Of a stretch of DNA of 64,000 bases, positions 28,830-37,622 are shown piece by piece. Location of the stretch: assembly GCF_034048115.1 (NCBI RefSeq), contig NZ_CP139145.1, forward strand, positions 4,092,001 to 4,156,000, read 5' to 3'. A program made the position numbers and the translations under genes. Positions within the stretch are counted from its first letter, which is position 1. Every line of letters starts with the position of its first letter. A model generated the notes under the pieces. The model did no database searches and had not been told where the DNA came from. It saw only the letters and a program-made list of their open reading frames with translations. This DNA comes from Pseudarthrobacter sp. IC2-21. Its GTDB lineage: Bacteria > Actinomycetota > Actinomycetes > Actinomycetales > Micrococcaceae.

Positions 28830-29338
28830 ATACTTTCTTTCGTGTCGCCGTGTCCGCCCTGGATGGCCCGGGTCATGTGCCGGAGAAAGTCCACCACCAC
28901 ACGGGCTTCCTCCGCCGAGAGGTCCTCGGCCACCGACATCATGCGGCGGTGCATCTCGCCGAGGGTCTCGCGGACCTCGTGGTCTGATTCGGCGGTCGGC
29001 ACCACCACCACCGATCGGCGGTCGGTCGGATGCGACTCGCGCCGGACGTGGCCGCTCGCCACCAGCCTGTCGATGAGGGACGTTGTGGAGGCACTGGTTA
29101 TACCCAGGAACTTGCTGAGGTCCTTCGGTACCACGGTGCCCCCGGACGCCTGCACGCGCAGGAGGTACCGCAACGCGAGGATGTCGGTCTCGCCCATGCC
29201 CATGGAGTCGCGGGTGGAGCGGCGGACGGTGGTTTCGGCGCTGCGGTAATCGCGGAGGGACTTCAGCACCGCAGCGCTGTAGTCCAATTGACCGTCCGGC
29301 CCGTACCAGTAGCCGGAACCTTCATTTGTGGAGCCCAT
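28826..29338 (-). CDS. MarR family transcriptional regulator
   Basis: 170 residues with the winged helix in the middle (about 70-125): the DLSKFLGITSASTTSLIDRL recognition region and the wing VRRESHPTDRRSVVVVPT with the typical D-x-R. The C-terminal helix (EEARVVVDFLRHM) serves dimerisation. The ligand is unknown. It lies 66 bases upstream of the small unknown gene and the kinase on the same strand; a TAACTAG element occurs before both transcripts, so it may regulate itself and them. Confidence 0.9.
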   Translation of the reverse strand: MGSTNEGSGYWYGPDGQLDYSAAVLKSLRDYRSAETTVRRSTRDSMGMGETDILALRYLLRVQASGGTVVPKDLSKFLGITSASTTSLIDRLVASGHVRRESHPTDRRSVVVVPTAESDHEVRETLGEMHRRMMSVAEDLSAEEARVVVDFLRHMTRAIQGGHGDTKESI

Positions 29339-29494
29339 GCAATCATCTTAGGCGGTCTAATAACTAGGCAGTCGAGAATGTTTGTTTTGCGGGTCGATGG
29401 TGGTGTTCTCCCACTCCTTACGGCAAGGAAACACGGGCGTAACCCACAGCCCATAGGTTTGTCAGGCATATCCCTTCGGCGAATCGAGGCACCC

Positions 29495-29998
29495 ATGCAG
29501 ACCAACCCGCGCCTGAACATCCGGTCCGTGACCTGGTCCAACCCCGTAGGTGCCGATCTGCGCAGGGCCCAGCAGGCCGAACTGGACGCCCGCTTTGGCA
29601 CGCCGAACCACGAACCCGGGATACCGCCGTCGGGCGCCGACTGCGCGGTCTTCCTCGTCGCCTACGACAAAGGGTCCGGCCAGCCGGTGGGATGCGGCGG
29701 ACTCAGGCTCCTGGACGATGCCACGGCGGAGATCAAGCGGCTCTATGTGCTTCCCTACACGCGCGGCTCAGGCGTGGCGAGCTCCATCCTGGCAGCCCTC
29801 GAGGCCGAGGCGCACAAACAGGGAATCACGCGGATCAAGGCCGAAGCCGGCTCTGCGCAGCCCGATGGCAGGAATTTCTACGAGAACTCCGGCTTTGAAC
29901 CCGTCCCCAACTTCGGCGCCTATGCCGGCCTCGAGCACTCGTACTGCTACGCCAAACGAATCGACTCACACAGCGCAGCCCACACAGCCATGGCCTGA
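29495..29998 (+). CDS. GNAT family N-acetyltransferase
   Basis: 167 residues from the ATG at 29495, with GAGG six bases before; the open frame continues far upstream but there runs opposite the marR gene. Acetyl-CoA binding motif A is in LYVLPYTRGSGVASSILAALE (R-G-x-G-V-A), preceded by the GCGGLRLLDDATAEIKR strand pair; FYENSGFEPVPNFG is the conserved Tyr/Asn region of motif B. The acceptor is unknown. Divergent from marR across a 156-base gap. Confidence 0.9.
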   Translation: MQTNPRLNIRSVTWSNPVGADLRRAQQAELDARFGTPNHEPGIPPSGADCAVFLVAYDKGSGQPVGCGGLRLLDDATAEIKRLYVLPYTRGSGVASSILAALEAEAHKQGITRIKAEAGSAQPDGRNFYENSGFEPVPNFGAYAGLEHSYCYAKRIDSHSAAHTAMA

Positions 29999-30091
29999 GG
30001 CCCCGGGGCGCCACAGAACGGCCGGGGCGGGCAGACGTCATACAGCCGCCAAAGACTGCGTACCGCGGGGCCCTTCGGCTAACCTCGCCGT

Positions 30092-30526
30092 ATGGAACCA
30101 GCAGACATCACCTTCCGCACGCGCAAATGGGTGCGGCCGGAGGACCTCAACGCCAACGGCACGCTGTTCGGCGGAAGCCTGCTGAAGTGGATCGACGAGG
30201 AAGCGGCCATCTATGCCATCCTCCAGCTCGGCAACGGGCGTGCGGTGACCAAGTACATCTCGGAAATCAACTTCGTCAGTTCGGCCGTCCAGGGCGACCT
30301 GATCGAGATGGGCCTGACGGCCACCCGGTTCGGCCGCACCTCCCTGACGATGCGGGCCGAAGTCCGCAACATGATCACCCGGCAGAGCATCCTCACCATT
30401 GAGCAGATCGTCTTCGTGAACCTCAGCGCGTCCGGCCAGCCGGAGCCGCACGGTTACACCGAGATCACCTATGACCGGGACCGCATCCCCACCCATCACC
30501 TCACGGAGACCCTGAACCAGGACTGA
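30092..30526 (+). CDS. Acyl-CoA thioesterase (hotdog fold, YciA-like)
   Basis: 144 residues, a single hotdog domain. The typical active-site helix is GTLFGGSLLKWIDEEAA (conserved Gly-Gly and Asp), preceded by VRPEDLNANG. The strand TKYISEINFVSSAVQGDLIE matches YciA-type acyl-CoA hydrolases. It would hydrolyse acyl-CoA esters in the cytosol, trimming excess CoA thioesters. It is preceded by the GNAT gene and followed by a 216-base regulatory gap before the ABC transporter operon. Confidence 0.88.
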   Translation: MEPADITFRTRKWVRPEDLNANGTLFGGSLLKWIDEEAAIYAILQLGNGRAVTKYISEINFVSSAVQGDLIEMGLTATRFGRTSLTMRAEVRNMITRQSILTIEQIVFVNLSASGQPEPHGYTEITYDRDRIPTHHLTETLNQD

Positions 30527-30634
30527 CGACGGCGGGACCCGCCGCCTCCTCTCCCCGGCGCAGCAGAGCGCCAACGTTCACCGCACGTTTACGCACTGTG
30601 CCCTGAACGTTCCGGCGAAAGGACCAGACTAGAC

Positions 30635-30670
30635 AGCCGGGCTGTTTATCGAATCGATAGCTTTTAAAGC
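30635..30670. promoter_or_regulatory. Cluster of three small palindromes before the ABC transporter operon
   Basis: CAGC-CGG-GCTG (30635-30645), TATCGA-A-TCGATA (30647-30659) and GCTTT-T-AAAGC (30660-30670) lie back to back about 75-110 bases before the GTG start of the binding protein. The AT-rich middle one stands out. They may include the promoter and an operator of an unknown regulator. Confidence 0.4.
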
Positions 30671-30742
30671 CCCCAAGTGTCGAGTCCAGCTATAGGCTTG
30701 CCGGACAATGCTCCGAGCCAAGTTCAGAAATGAGTCCTGATC

Positions 30743-31828
30743 GTGCGTAAACTGCAGACTTTGATGGCCGCCACCGTGGCCGTAACCCTCCTGGCCGGCT
30801 GTGGTGCCGGCGCGGCAACCCCTGCGGCATCCGGTGAGCCGTCGTCCACGTCCACTGTTCCTTCCGGTGAGACGCTGGTGGTCTACACCAACTCCAACGG
30901 CGAGGGCCGCGGCGAATGGTGGACCGCGGAGGCCGCCAAGGCGGGCTTCAAAATCGAAGTGGTGGGGGCCGGCGGCGCAGATGCCACGAACAAACTCATC
31001 GCGGAAAAGAACAACCCCATTGCTGATGTCGCCTTTGGGCTGAACAACATGTATTTCGCGCAGATCAAGGCCGCAGGTGCCCTGGAGCCCTTCGAGCCCG
31101 CCTGGGCAGGAGAAGTGGATACGGCCGTGGGGGACAACGGTGACGGCAAGGCCTACTGGCCGCTGGTGAAGCAGGCCATCCTCCTGGGTTACAACTCCGA
31201 TAAGATCAGCGCCGGCGCGGCCCCGAAGGACTGGACCGACCTCTGGACCAAGGACGAATTCAAATCACGCTACGAGCGGGTGACAGGGCTGGGAACCGCA
31301 ACGGCACAGCTGGTCTTCGCCGGCATCCTGTCCCGCTACAAGGACAGCTCAGGCGACCTGGGTATCTCAGCCGACGGCTGGAAGCAGGTTGAACAGTACT
31401 TCCGGAACGGCAGCCCCGCCGTGGCCAAGACCGACCTTTTCGCCCGGATCGCCTCGGGCGAGGTGGACATGGGCCAGATGCCCTCATCGATCATTGCCGA
31501 GCGTGAAAAGTCCTTCAACGTCAAGGTGGAACCGGTGATCCCGACCGTCGGCGTTCCGCTCGCCGTGGAACAGATCTCCCTGGTGAAGGGGACCAAGAAA
31601 AAAGCTGAGGCAGTGAAGTTCATCGACTGGTTCGGCAGCGCCGACGTGCAGGGCGCCTTCGCCAAGAAGTTCAACTCCATGCCCGTCAACAAGGCCGCCG
31701 CCGCCCAGGCCAACCCCGAGGTGGTCAAGTTCTTCTCCACCGTGAAGCAGCAGGACATCGACTGGGGATTTGTCCAGGAGAACATGGGCTCCTGGGTAGA
31801 AAAGATTGAGCTCGAATACATGCAGTAG
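30743..31828 (+). CDS. ABC transporter substrate-binding lipoprotein (Fe3+/phosphonate-type)
   Basis: 361 residues from a GTG. Lipoprotein signal with lipobox LAGC near residue 20 and a Ser/Thr/Pro-rich linker, then the periplasmic-binding fold of the iron(III)/thiamine/2-aminoethylphosphonate group: TLVVYTNSNGEGRGEWW, NNPIADVAFGLNNMYF, and the late GVPLAVEQISLVKGTKKKAEAVKFIDWF. The ligand cannot be fixed from motifs: I do not see the paired Tyr-Tyr typical of ferric binding proteins. First gene of a three-gene operon. Confidence 0.88.
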   Translation: MRKLQTLMAATVAVTLLAGCGAGAATPAASGEPSSTSTVPSGETLVVYTNSNGEGRGEWWTAEAAKAGFKIEVVGAGGADATNKLIAEKNNPIADVAFGLNNMYFAQIKAAGALEPFEPAWAGEVDTAVGDNGDGKAYWPLVKQAILLGYNSDKISAGAAPKDWTDLWTKDEFKSRYERVTGLGTATAQLVFAGILSRYKDSSGDLGISADGWKQVEQYFRNGSPAVAKTDLFARIASGEVDMGQMPSSIIAEREKSFNVKVEPVIPTVGVPLAVEQISLVKGTKKKAEAVKFIDWFGSADVQGAFAKKFNSMPVNKAAAAQANPEVVKFFSTVKQQDIDWGFVQENMGSWVEKIELEYMQ

Positions 31829-31884
31829 GAGCCACCCCGCACCGTCCCGCACCCCGGCCAGCCCGCAATCCAGACAGGTAACTC

Positions 31885-32952
31885 ATGATCCGTCTCGACA
31901 ACATTGAAGTGACGTTCGGCGATTTCGTAGCCATCCCGAACCTCGACCTGCACGTCAAACCCGGCGAGTTCTTCACTCTGCTGGGCCCCTCCGGGTGCGG
32001 GAAGACGACGGCGTTACGCACGTTGGCGGGCTTCATCGAACCGTCGGCCGGTACGGTCCATGTGGACGGGAAGAATGTCACCCGGCTGCCGAGCGACAAG
32101 CGGCAGGTGGGCATGGTGTTCCAGAACTATGCGCTGTTTCCGAGCATGAGCGTCTGGGAGAACATTGCCTTCGGATTGCGGGTCCGGAAGGAGAAATCCG
32201 CCGAGACCGACCACCTGGTGCGCGACATCGCGCGCCGGGTGGAGCTCAGCGACGACCAGTTGCATAAGAATGTTGCCGAGCTGTCCGGCGGTCAGCAGCA
32301 GCGTGTCGCGGTGGCCCGGGCCTTGGTGTTGCGGCCCAAAATCCTGCTGCTGGATGAGCCGCTGTCCAACCTGGACGCCAAGCTCAGGCACCAGCTCCGG
32401 CAGCAGCTCAAGGACCTGCAGAGCGAGTTCGGTATCACCACCGTCTATGTCACCCACGACCAGGACGAAGCCCTGGCCATGAGCGACAGGGTGGCCGTCT
32501 TCAACAAGGGCGTGGTGGAGCAGGTGGGGACGCCGCAGTCGATCTACGATGATGCCGCCACGGAATTTGTGTGCAACTTCATCGGTGACAGCTCGCCGCT
32601 GACCCCGGAATTCATCACGGAACTGAACAGGCTCTCCGGCGCCGGCCTCAGCACCGCCGCCAACTCCTATCTCCGCGTGGAAAAGGCGTCACTGACGCAG
32701 CCCCCGAACGGAGGCACCGCCGTCGGGCTTTCCGGGCAGGTGGTGTCACGCACGTACCACGGGCTGCACAGCCGCTACATTGTGCGCAGCCATGGGGCGG
32801 ACCTCCGGCTGCTGGTGAAGGAAGACGGCGTCGCGCAGCCGGCGGCAGGATCGGAAACCACCGTCTACGTCCAGCCCGGGCACGTGCTGCAGTACCACCC
32901 GGACACCGGCAAGGCCTTGGAGAAGCAGGACCAGGCAGTGGCCGCGCCATGA
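31885..32952 (+). CDS. ABC transporter ATPase (PotA/FbpC type)
   Basis: 355 residues. Walker A GPSGCGKTTALRTLAG, Q-loop VFQNYALFPSM, signature LSGGQQQRVAVARAL, Walker B ILLLDEPLSNLD, H-loop THDQDEALAM. A C-terminal region of about 110 residues (from residue 245) carries a TOBE-like domain, commonly regulatory in this group. It powers the binding protein/permease pair encoded on either side. The stop overlaps the permease ATG by ATGA. The family is shared by iron, putrescine and phosphonate importers, so the substrate stays open. Confidence 0.93.
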   Translation: MIRLDNIEVTFGDFVAIPNLDLHVKPGEFFTLLGPSGCGKTTALRTLAGFIEPSAGTVHVDGKNVTRLPSDKRQVGMVFQNYALFPSMSVWENIAFGLRVRKEKSAETDHLVRDIARRVELSDDQLHKNVAELSGGQQQRVAVARALVLRPKILLLDEPLSNLDAKLRHQLRQQLKDLQSEFGITTVYVTHDQDEALAMSDRVAVFNKGVVEQVGTPQSIYDDAATEFVCNFIGDSSPLTPEFITELNRLSGAGLSTAANSYLRVEKASLTQPPNGGTAVGLSGQVVSRTYHGLHSRYIVRSHGADLRLLVKEDGVAQPAAGSETTVYVQPGHVLQYHPDTGKALEKQDQAVAAP

Positions 32953-34757
32953 GCGGGACGTCGACGAAAGGCATGCTCCGATCCCCCTTCATCCTGATTG
33001 TGGGAACGGTGCTGACCTGGTTCATTGCAGCGTTCCTGGTCTGGCCCAACCTCAACGTCCTGATGGCAACCTTCTTCCCGGACGGCAGCTTCTCCGGGCG
33101 GGCCGCGGAGAAGCTCTTCTCCTCCCAACGCGCCATGAAATCCCTCGGCAACAGCTTTATGCTCGCCGTGGCGCTGTCCATCACCGTGAATGTGGTGGGC
33201 ATCTTCATCGTCCTGGTCACCCACTACTTCAGGATCCGTGGCTCCCGGATCCTTTTCCTGGGCTACGCCTCCACCTTCATCTACGGCGGCATCGTGCTCG
33301 CTGCAGGCTACAAGTTCATTTACGGGGACAAGGGAATTGTCACGTCCCTGCTCCTTAAGGCGTTCCCGGGCATGGACGCGGCCTGGTTCTCCGGCTTCTT
33401 CGCGGTCCTGGTGGTGATGACGTTCGCCACCACTACCAACCACATGCTGTTCGTCGCCAACGCCCTCAAAGGCGTGGATTACCAGACCATCGAGGCGGCC
33501 AAGAACCTGGGCGCCTCCACGTGGACCATCCTGCGCAGGGTGGTGCTGCCCATGCTCAAGCCCACGCTGTTCGCCGTCACCATCCTGTCCTTCCTGACCG
33601 GGCTGGGAGCACTCAGCGCACCCCAGGTCCTGGGCGGCCGCGAGTTCCAGACCATTACGCCCATGATCCTGACCTTTACCAACAGCCCCACCTCGCGCGA
33701 TCTGGCGGCACTGCTGGCTGTCATCCTGGGGGTGGCCACCATCCTGATGCTGGCCGTCATGACCCGGCTCGAGAAGGGCGGCACCTACTTCTCGGTATCA
33801 AAGGTGTCCTCCGCCCTGCAGAAGCAGCAGATCACCAATCCGGCGGCCAACGTCGCCGTGCATGTGATCGCGTACGTCCTGTTCGCTGTCTACACGCTGC
33901 CGGTGCTGCTGATTGTGCTGTATTCGTTTGCTGACGGGGCGGCCATCCAGACCGGGCAACTCTCGCCGGGCAGCCTGACCCTGGACAACTACGTTCGCGT
34001 CCTGACGCAGGAATCCGGCTTGCGTCCCTTCATCGTCAGCGTGGTCTACAGCGCCCTGGCCGCCATTATTGCGGTGGGCGGGCTGCTGTTTGTGGCGCGC
34101 CTCCTGCAGAAGTACCGCAACTGGGTCAGCACGCTCTTCGAGTACCTCCTGCACATTCCCTGGGTCCTGCCCTCGGCTCTGCTCGCCCTGGGGCTCATCC
34201 TCAGCTACGACCACCCCAACCCCCTGGTGGGCGGCGCTGTGCTGACCGGAACCACCGTGATCCTGCTGATCGCGTTCGTGACGGTCAAGATCCCGTTTAC
34301 GCTCCGCATGCTCAAGGCGTCCTTCGCGTCGGTCAACTCCTCGCTGGAGGAGGCCGCGTCCATCATGGGCGCGAAGACCCTGTACGTCTTCCGCCGGATC
34401 CTGCTGCCGCTGGTGCTGCCCGCCGCGGCAGCCATTGCAGCGTTGAACTTCAACAGCCTCCTGGACGACTACGACACGGCCATCTTCCTGGCCCATCCGC
34501 TGGTCCAGCCGCTGGGCCTGGTCATCAAAGCGAACACTGACGGCGCCGAAGGGGTGGAGGGCGTGGCAAATACGTTTGTCTACACCGTCCTGCTGATGGT
34601 CATCACGGGCCTGACCATGTACCTGGTCTACGGCCGGTCCAGCCGGCGCGGCACGCGCACCTCCGGGAAACGCCGTGGCGGCCCGGCAGTCGAGGTGACC
34701 GAGGCGGAGGCCGCCTCCGTGCCCGACGCCGCACCGCTGCCCGCCGGCAGGCCGTGA
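32949..34757 (+). CDS. ABC transporter permease, fused two-domain (PhnU/FbpB type)
   Basis: 602 residues with two complete binding-protein-dependent permease halves, about 12 membrane helices in total. Each half has an EAA loop for ATPase contact: EAAKNLGASTWTILRRVVLP near residue 185 and EEAASIMGAKTLYVFRRILLP near 470. The C-terminus is cytoplasmic and basic then Pro/Ala-rich. Single-chain permeases of this size are typical of ferric-iron and putative 2-aminoethylphosphonate importers. Translationally coupled to the ATPase gene. Confidence 0.92.
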   Translation: MSGTSTKGMLRSPFILIVGTVLTWFIAAFLVWPNLNVLMATFFPDGSFSGRAAEKLFSSQRAMKSLGNSFMLAVALSITVNVVGIFIVLVTHYFRIRGSRILFLGYASTFIYGGIVLAAGYKFIYGDKGIVTSLLLKAFPGMDAAWFSGFFAVLVVMTFATTTNHMLFVANALKGVDYQTIEAAKNLGASTWTILRRVVLPMLKPTLFAVTILSFLTGLGALSAPQVLGGREFQTITPMILTFTNSPTSRDLAALLAVILGVATILMLAVMTRLEKGGTYFSVSKVSSALQKQQITNPAANVAVHVIAYVLFAVYTLPVLLIVLYSFADGAAIQTGQLSPGSLTLDNYVRVLTQESGLRPFIVSVVYSALAAIIAVGGLLFVARLLQKYRNWVSTLFEYLLHIPWVLPSALLALGLILSYDHPNPLVGGAVLTGTTVILLIAFVTVKIPFTLRMLKASFASVNSSLEEAASIMGAKTLYVFRRILLPLVLPAAAAIAALNFNSLLDDYDTAIFLAHPLVQPLGLVIKANTDGAEGVEGVANTFVYTVLLMVITGLTMYLVYGRSSRRGTRTSGKRRGGPAVEVTEAEAASVPDAAPLPAGRP

Positions 34758-34881
34758 GCTACTGGCCGCGTTGAGCGGGCGGCGTCTGGCGGCTGGCAGA
34801 CCACCCGGGCGCCCGGCCGTACGGCGAAGGAGTCCGGGCTTCGGCATAAGATCGATAGCCGGACCCATTGAAAGGACCATC

Positions 34882-35508
34882 TTGGCCAAGCTCTATTTCC
34901 GCTACGGCGCCATGAACTCCGGCAAATCCACCGGACTCCTGCAAGTGGCCTTCAACTACGAGGAGCGCGGCCAGCGCGTCCTGTTGGCCAAACCCGATGT
35001 GGACACCAAAGGCGACACCGACATTGTGTCCCGGCTGGGAATGACCCGGTCCGTGGATTTCCTGATCTCGCCGGGCACCTCCGTCCGGGAACTCTTCGCC
35101 GCCCACGCGGCCGGCGATGACCCCGATGCCCTCCTGGAGCACGTGGACCAGAAACCGGTGGCCTGTCTCCTGGTGGACGAGGCGCAGTTCCTCACCCCGG
35201 AACAGGTGGATGACCTGTTCCGCATCGCCATCCTGGACAACGTCCCCGTGCTCGCCTACGGCATCCGGACCGATTTCCTGACGCACGCCTTCCCCGGGTC
35301 ACGCCGGCTGCTGGAGGTCGCCCACACGCTGGAGGAGCTCAAGACGATCTGCCGCTGCGGCCGCAAAGCCATCTTCAACACCCGGCGCGTCGGCAATGAC
35401 GTGGTGTTCGACGGCGACCAGGTAGCCATCGACGGGCAGGACGTCTGGTACGAATCCCTGTGCGGGTCCTGCTACCTGGAGGCATCCGGCGGACGCCTGG
35501 GCACCTAG
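34882..35508 (+). CDS. tdk: Thymidine kinase (type II)
   Basis: 208 residues from the TTG at 34882, with GAAAGGA seven bases before; a frame open further upstream gives 37 unconserved residues. P-loop YGAMNSGKSTGL, Walker B-like LLVDEAQFL, the lasso region RLLEVAHTLEELKTICR, and the zinc site with CRCG plus CGSC near the C-terminus. It phosphorylates thymidine with ATP in the salvage pathway. The stop lies 12 bases from the convergent pobA stop. Probably a separate transcription unit from the ABC operon. Confidence 0.95.
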   Translation: MAKLYFRYGAMNSGKSTGLLQVAFNYEERGQRVLLAKPDVDTKGDTDIVSRLGMTRSVDFLISPGTSVRELFAAHAAGDDPDALLEHVDQKPVACLLVDEAQFLTPEQVDDLFRIAILDNVPVLAYGIRTDFLTHAFPGSRRLLEVAHTLEELKTICRCGRKAIFNTRRVGNDVVFDGDQVAIDGQDVWYESLCGSCYLEASGGRLGT

Positions 35509-35520
35509 CCGGCGGCGGCC

Positions 35521-36711
35521 TTACTTTCCTCCGGGCCAGCCGGTGTACGCCTCGGCCAGGTAAGCCCTGCCGTGGCGGGAGGAGACCACCGAGTTCAGCT
35601 CGCCGAGCTGGCGGGCACGGGAGAAGTCATCGGCGTCCGCCGGGGTGTGGAGCATGGTGGTCATCCAGTAGGAGAACTGCTGGGCCTTCCAGACACGCTC
35701 CAGCGCCCGGTCTCCGTAGCTGTCCAGCAGGGCGCTGGAGCCGCTGCCGTAGAACGATTCCAGCCCCTCAAAAAGCATCTTGACGTCGTGGATGGCCAGG
35801 TTCAGGCCCTTGGCGCCGGTGGGAGGAACAGTGTGGGCGGCGTCGCCGGCCAGGAACAGGTTGCCGTAGCGCATGGGGGTGTGCACAAAGCTGCGGAACG
35901 GGAGCACCATCTTGTCGATGACGGGGCCTTCCTTGAGCTCGAAGCCGTTGCCGTTGACCCGGCTGCGGAACTCGGCCCAGATCCGGTCATCGTCCCACTC
36001 GGCCACGTTCTCCTTGGGGTCACACTGGAAGTACATCCGCTGCACGGTCTCGGTGCGCTGGCTGATCAGGGCGAAGCCGTTGTCCGAGTTGGCGTAGATG
36101 AGCTCGTCGGAGCTGCGCGGGGCCTCGGCGAGGATGCCGAACCAGGCGAACGGGTACTCGTGGAAGTACCACTTGCGGTGGGCTTCCGGGATCTGGAAGC
36201 GGCAGTGGCTGCGTGAACCGTCCGCGCCCACCAGGAACTCGGCCTGGATCTCGTACTCAACACCGTCGGCGTCAGTGAACCAGACCTTCGGTTTGCCTTC
36301 GAGGTCGTGGACGGTGGTGTCGGTGACGCTGTACCGGACGTCGCCGCCGTCGGCCTTCCTGCGGGCGGCGAGATCCAGGAAGACGTCCGTCTGCGGGTAG
36401 AGCCAGACGGATTCGCCCACGAGGTCCTTGAAATCGATGCGGTGGCTTTCGCCGTTGAAACGCAGTTCGATGCCGTCGTGCCGGTCGCCGTCCCTCAGCA
36501 CCCGGTCCGAGACCCCGCTGTCCACGAGCAGGTTGACGGTGCCGTGTTCCAAAATGCCGGCGCGGACCGTTTCGGAGATCTCCTTGTGGCTGCGCACCTC
36601 GATGACGGTGGATTCGATGCCGGCCTTGGCCAGGAGGTGGGAGAGCATGAGTCCGGCGGGGCCGGCGCCCATGATTGCCACCTGGGTGGTGATGATTTTC
36701 CGTTGTGCCAT
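35521..36711 (-). CDS. pobA: 4-hydroxybenzoate 3-monooxygenase
   Basis: 396 residues from the ATG at 36711; the family has about 394. FAD-dependent hydroxylase turning 4-hydroxybenzoate into protocatechuate. N-terminal FAD loop AIMGAGPAGLMLSHLLAKAG, the middle DG motif LVGADGSRSHCRFQ, and the second FAD motif LAGDAAHTVPPTGAKGLN. It feeds the pca genes 10 kb away. Just upstream is an IclR-type gene on the same strand, and a perfect 15-base palindrome lies between them, so activation by that IclR protein with 4-hydroxybenzoate is likely (inference from PobR). Confidence 0.96.
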   Translation of the reverse strand: MAQRKIITTQVAIMGAGPAGLMLSHLLAKAGIESTVIEVRSHKEISETVRAGILEHGTVNLLVDSGVSDRVLRDGDRHDGIELRFNGESHRIDFKDLVGESVWLYPQTDVFLDLAARRKADGGDVRYSVTDTTVHDLEGKPKVWFTDADGVEYEIQAEFLVGADGSRSHCRFQIPEAHRKWYFHEYPFAWFGILAEAPRSSDELIYANSDNGFALISQRTETVQRMYFQCDPKENVAEWDDDRIWAEFRSRVNGNGFELKEGPVIDKMVLPFRSFVHTPMRYGNLFLAGDAAHTVPPTGAKGLNLAIHDVKMLFEGLESFYGSGSSALLDSYGDRALERVWKAQQFSYWMTTMLHTPADADDFSRARQLGELNSVVSSRHGRAYLAEAYTGWPGGK

Positions 36712-36816
36712 GGCTGGGCCTCGCTTCGTTGCGGGGGCTCTGGCAATCTGCAGAGCCGGTGATTGGTTCGTCTGGCTATCAGTGTGCAGCCCGAAACGTG
36801 ATTGCGGTAACACTCT

Positions 36817-36831
36817 TTCCGTTCAACGGAA
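36817..36831. promoter_or_regulatory. Operator-like palindrome upstream of pobA
   Basis: TTCCGTT-C-AACGGAA, a perfect 7-1-7 palindrome. It begins 106 bases before the pobA start and ends just before the IclR gene stop. A variant (TTCCATTGAATGG) lies in front of the IclR gene itself, which supports recognition by that protein. Confidence 0.6.
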
Positions 36832-36832
36832 T

Positions 36833-37588
36833 CTAATCCCAGATTGCGGCGTCACCAAGCCTGCGGGCGATACCCCGGGCAGCGGTTTGCAGGGCCGGCA
36901 CCAGGGCCTGGAGCCGCATCTCCCGCAGGGGAACCACGACGCCGAGCGCGGCCACAGCGCGCTGCCGGCCGTCCAGCACGGGGACGGCTATGCCCCAGGT
37001 GTCCGGATCCACCACGCCCGCGAGTTGGGCAAAGCCCTGATGGGCCGCCTCGCTGAGCAAGGCACGCACCGCCTCCCCCGTCACCCTGGCGTCAGGATCC
37101 GAGAACTGACCGAGGTACGCGGCCTGTACGGCTTTGTCCTGATGGGCCATGAGGGCGAGCCCGGCGGAGGAAACATGGACGGGCATCCGGCCGGCCACCC
37201 GGGCCCTGTTGGCCACCGATCCGCGCCGGGAAAGCCGCTCCACAAAGAGCGCTTCCCAGCCGTCCAGGACCGCCAGGTTCACATTCTGGTTCAGCACCTG
37301 CTGGATGTCTTCCATGAACGGCATGGCAGCCTGCCGCAGCGCCAGCGTGGGTGAATTCCGGTTGACCAGCTCCCACAGCCGCAGCCCCGGCCGCACCGCA
37401 CCGCCGTCGACCGTTTCCAGCAAACCGTGCGCAGCCAACTGCCGCACCAGCCGGTGCGTGGTGGTGAGCGGCAGCCCCGCCCGGTGCGCGAGGTCGGACA
37501 GCTGGAGGCTGCTGACACCTTCGGGAAAGGCGGAGATCACCCGGACTACCCGGTCCACCACGGAATCGCCGGAGAGTGAATTAGCCAT
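36833..37588 (-). CDS. IclR family regulator of 4-hydroxybenzoate use (PobR-like)
   Basis: 251 residues from the ATG at 37588 (GAAGGG upstream). N-terminal winged helix (about 8-70: VDRVVRVISAFPEGVSSLQL, then LPLTTTHRLVRQLAAHG) and the C-terminal IclR ligand-binding domain with VHVSSAGLALMAHQ, GFAQLAGVVDPDTWGIAVPV and AALGVVVP. It directly precedes pobA on the same strand; in Acinetobacter the pobA activator PobR is also IclR-type. The shared TTCC-rTT-s-AAyGG palindromes before pobA and before this gene suggest activation plus autoregulation. Confidence 0.9.
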   Translation of the reverse strand: MANSLSGDSVVDRVVRVISAFPEGVSSLQLSDLAHRAGLPLTTTHRLVRQLAAHGLLETVDGGAVRPGLRLWELVNRNSPTLALRQAAMPFMEDIQQVLNQNVNLAVLDGWEALFVERLSRRGSVANRARVAGRMPVHVSSAGLALMAHQDKAVQAAYLGQFSDPDARVTGEAVRALLSEAAHQGFAQLAGVVDPDTWGIAVPVLDGRQRAVAALGVVVPLREMRLQALVPALQTAARGIARRLGDAAIWD

Positions 37589-37596
37589 GACCGCCC

Positions 37597-37611
37597 TTCC
37601 ATTGAATGGTG
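37597..37611. promoter_or_regulatory. Second copy of the pob palindrome, at the IclR gene leader
   Basis: TTCCATT-G-AATGGTG matches the pobA-upstream palindrome in 10 of 15 positions, with CCATT/AATGG perfect. It lies in the 34-base gap after the FUSC stop and adjoins the ribosome binding site, where binding would block expression. Confidence 0.5.
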
Positions 37612-37622
37612 AGGATTTCAGA

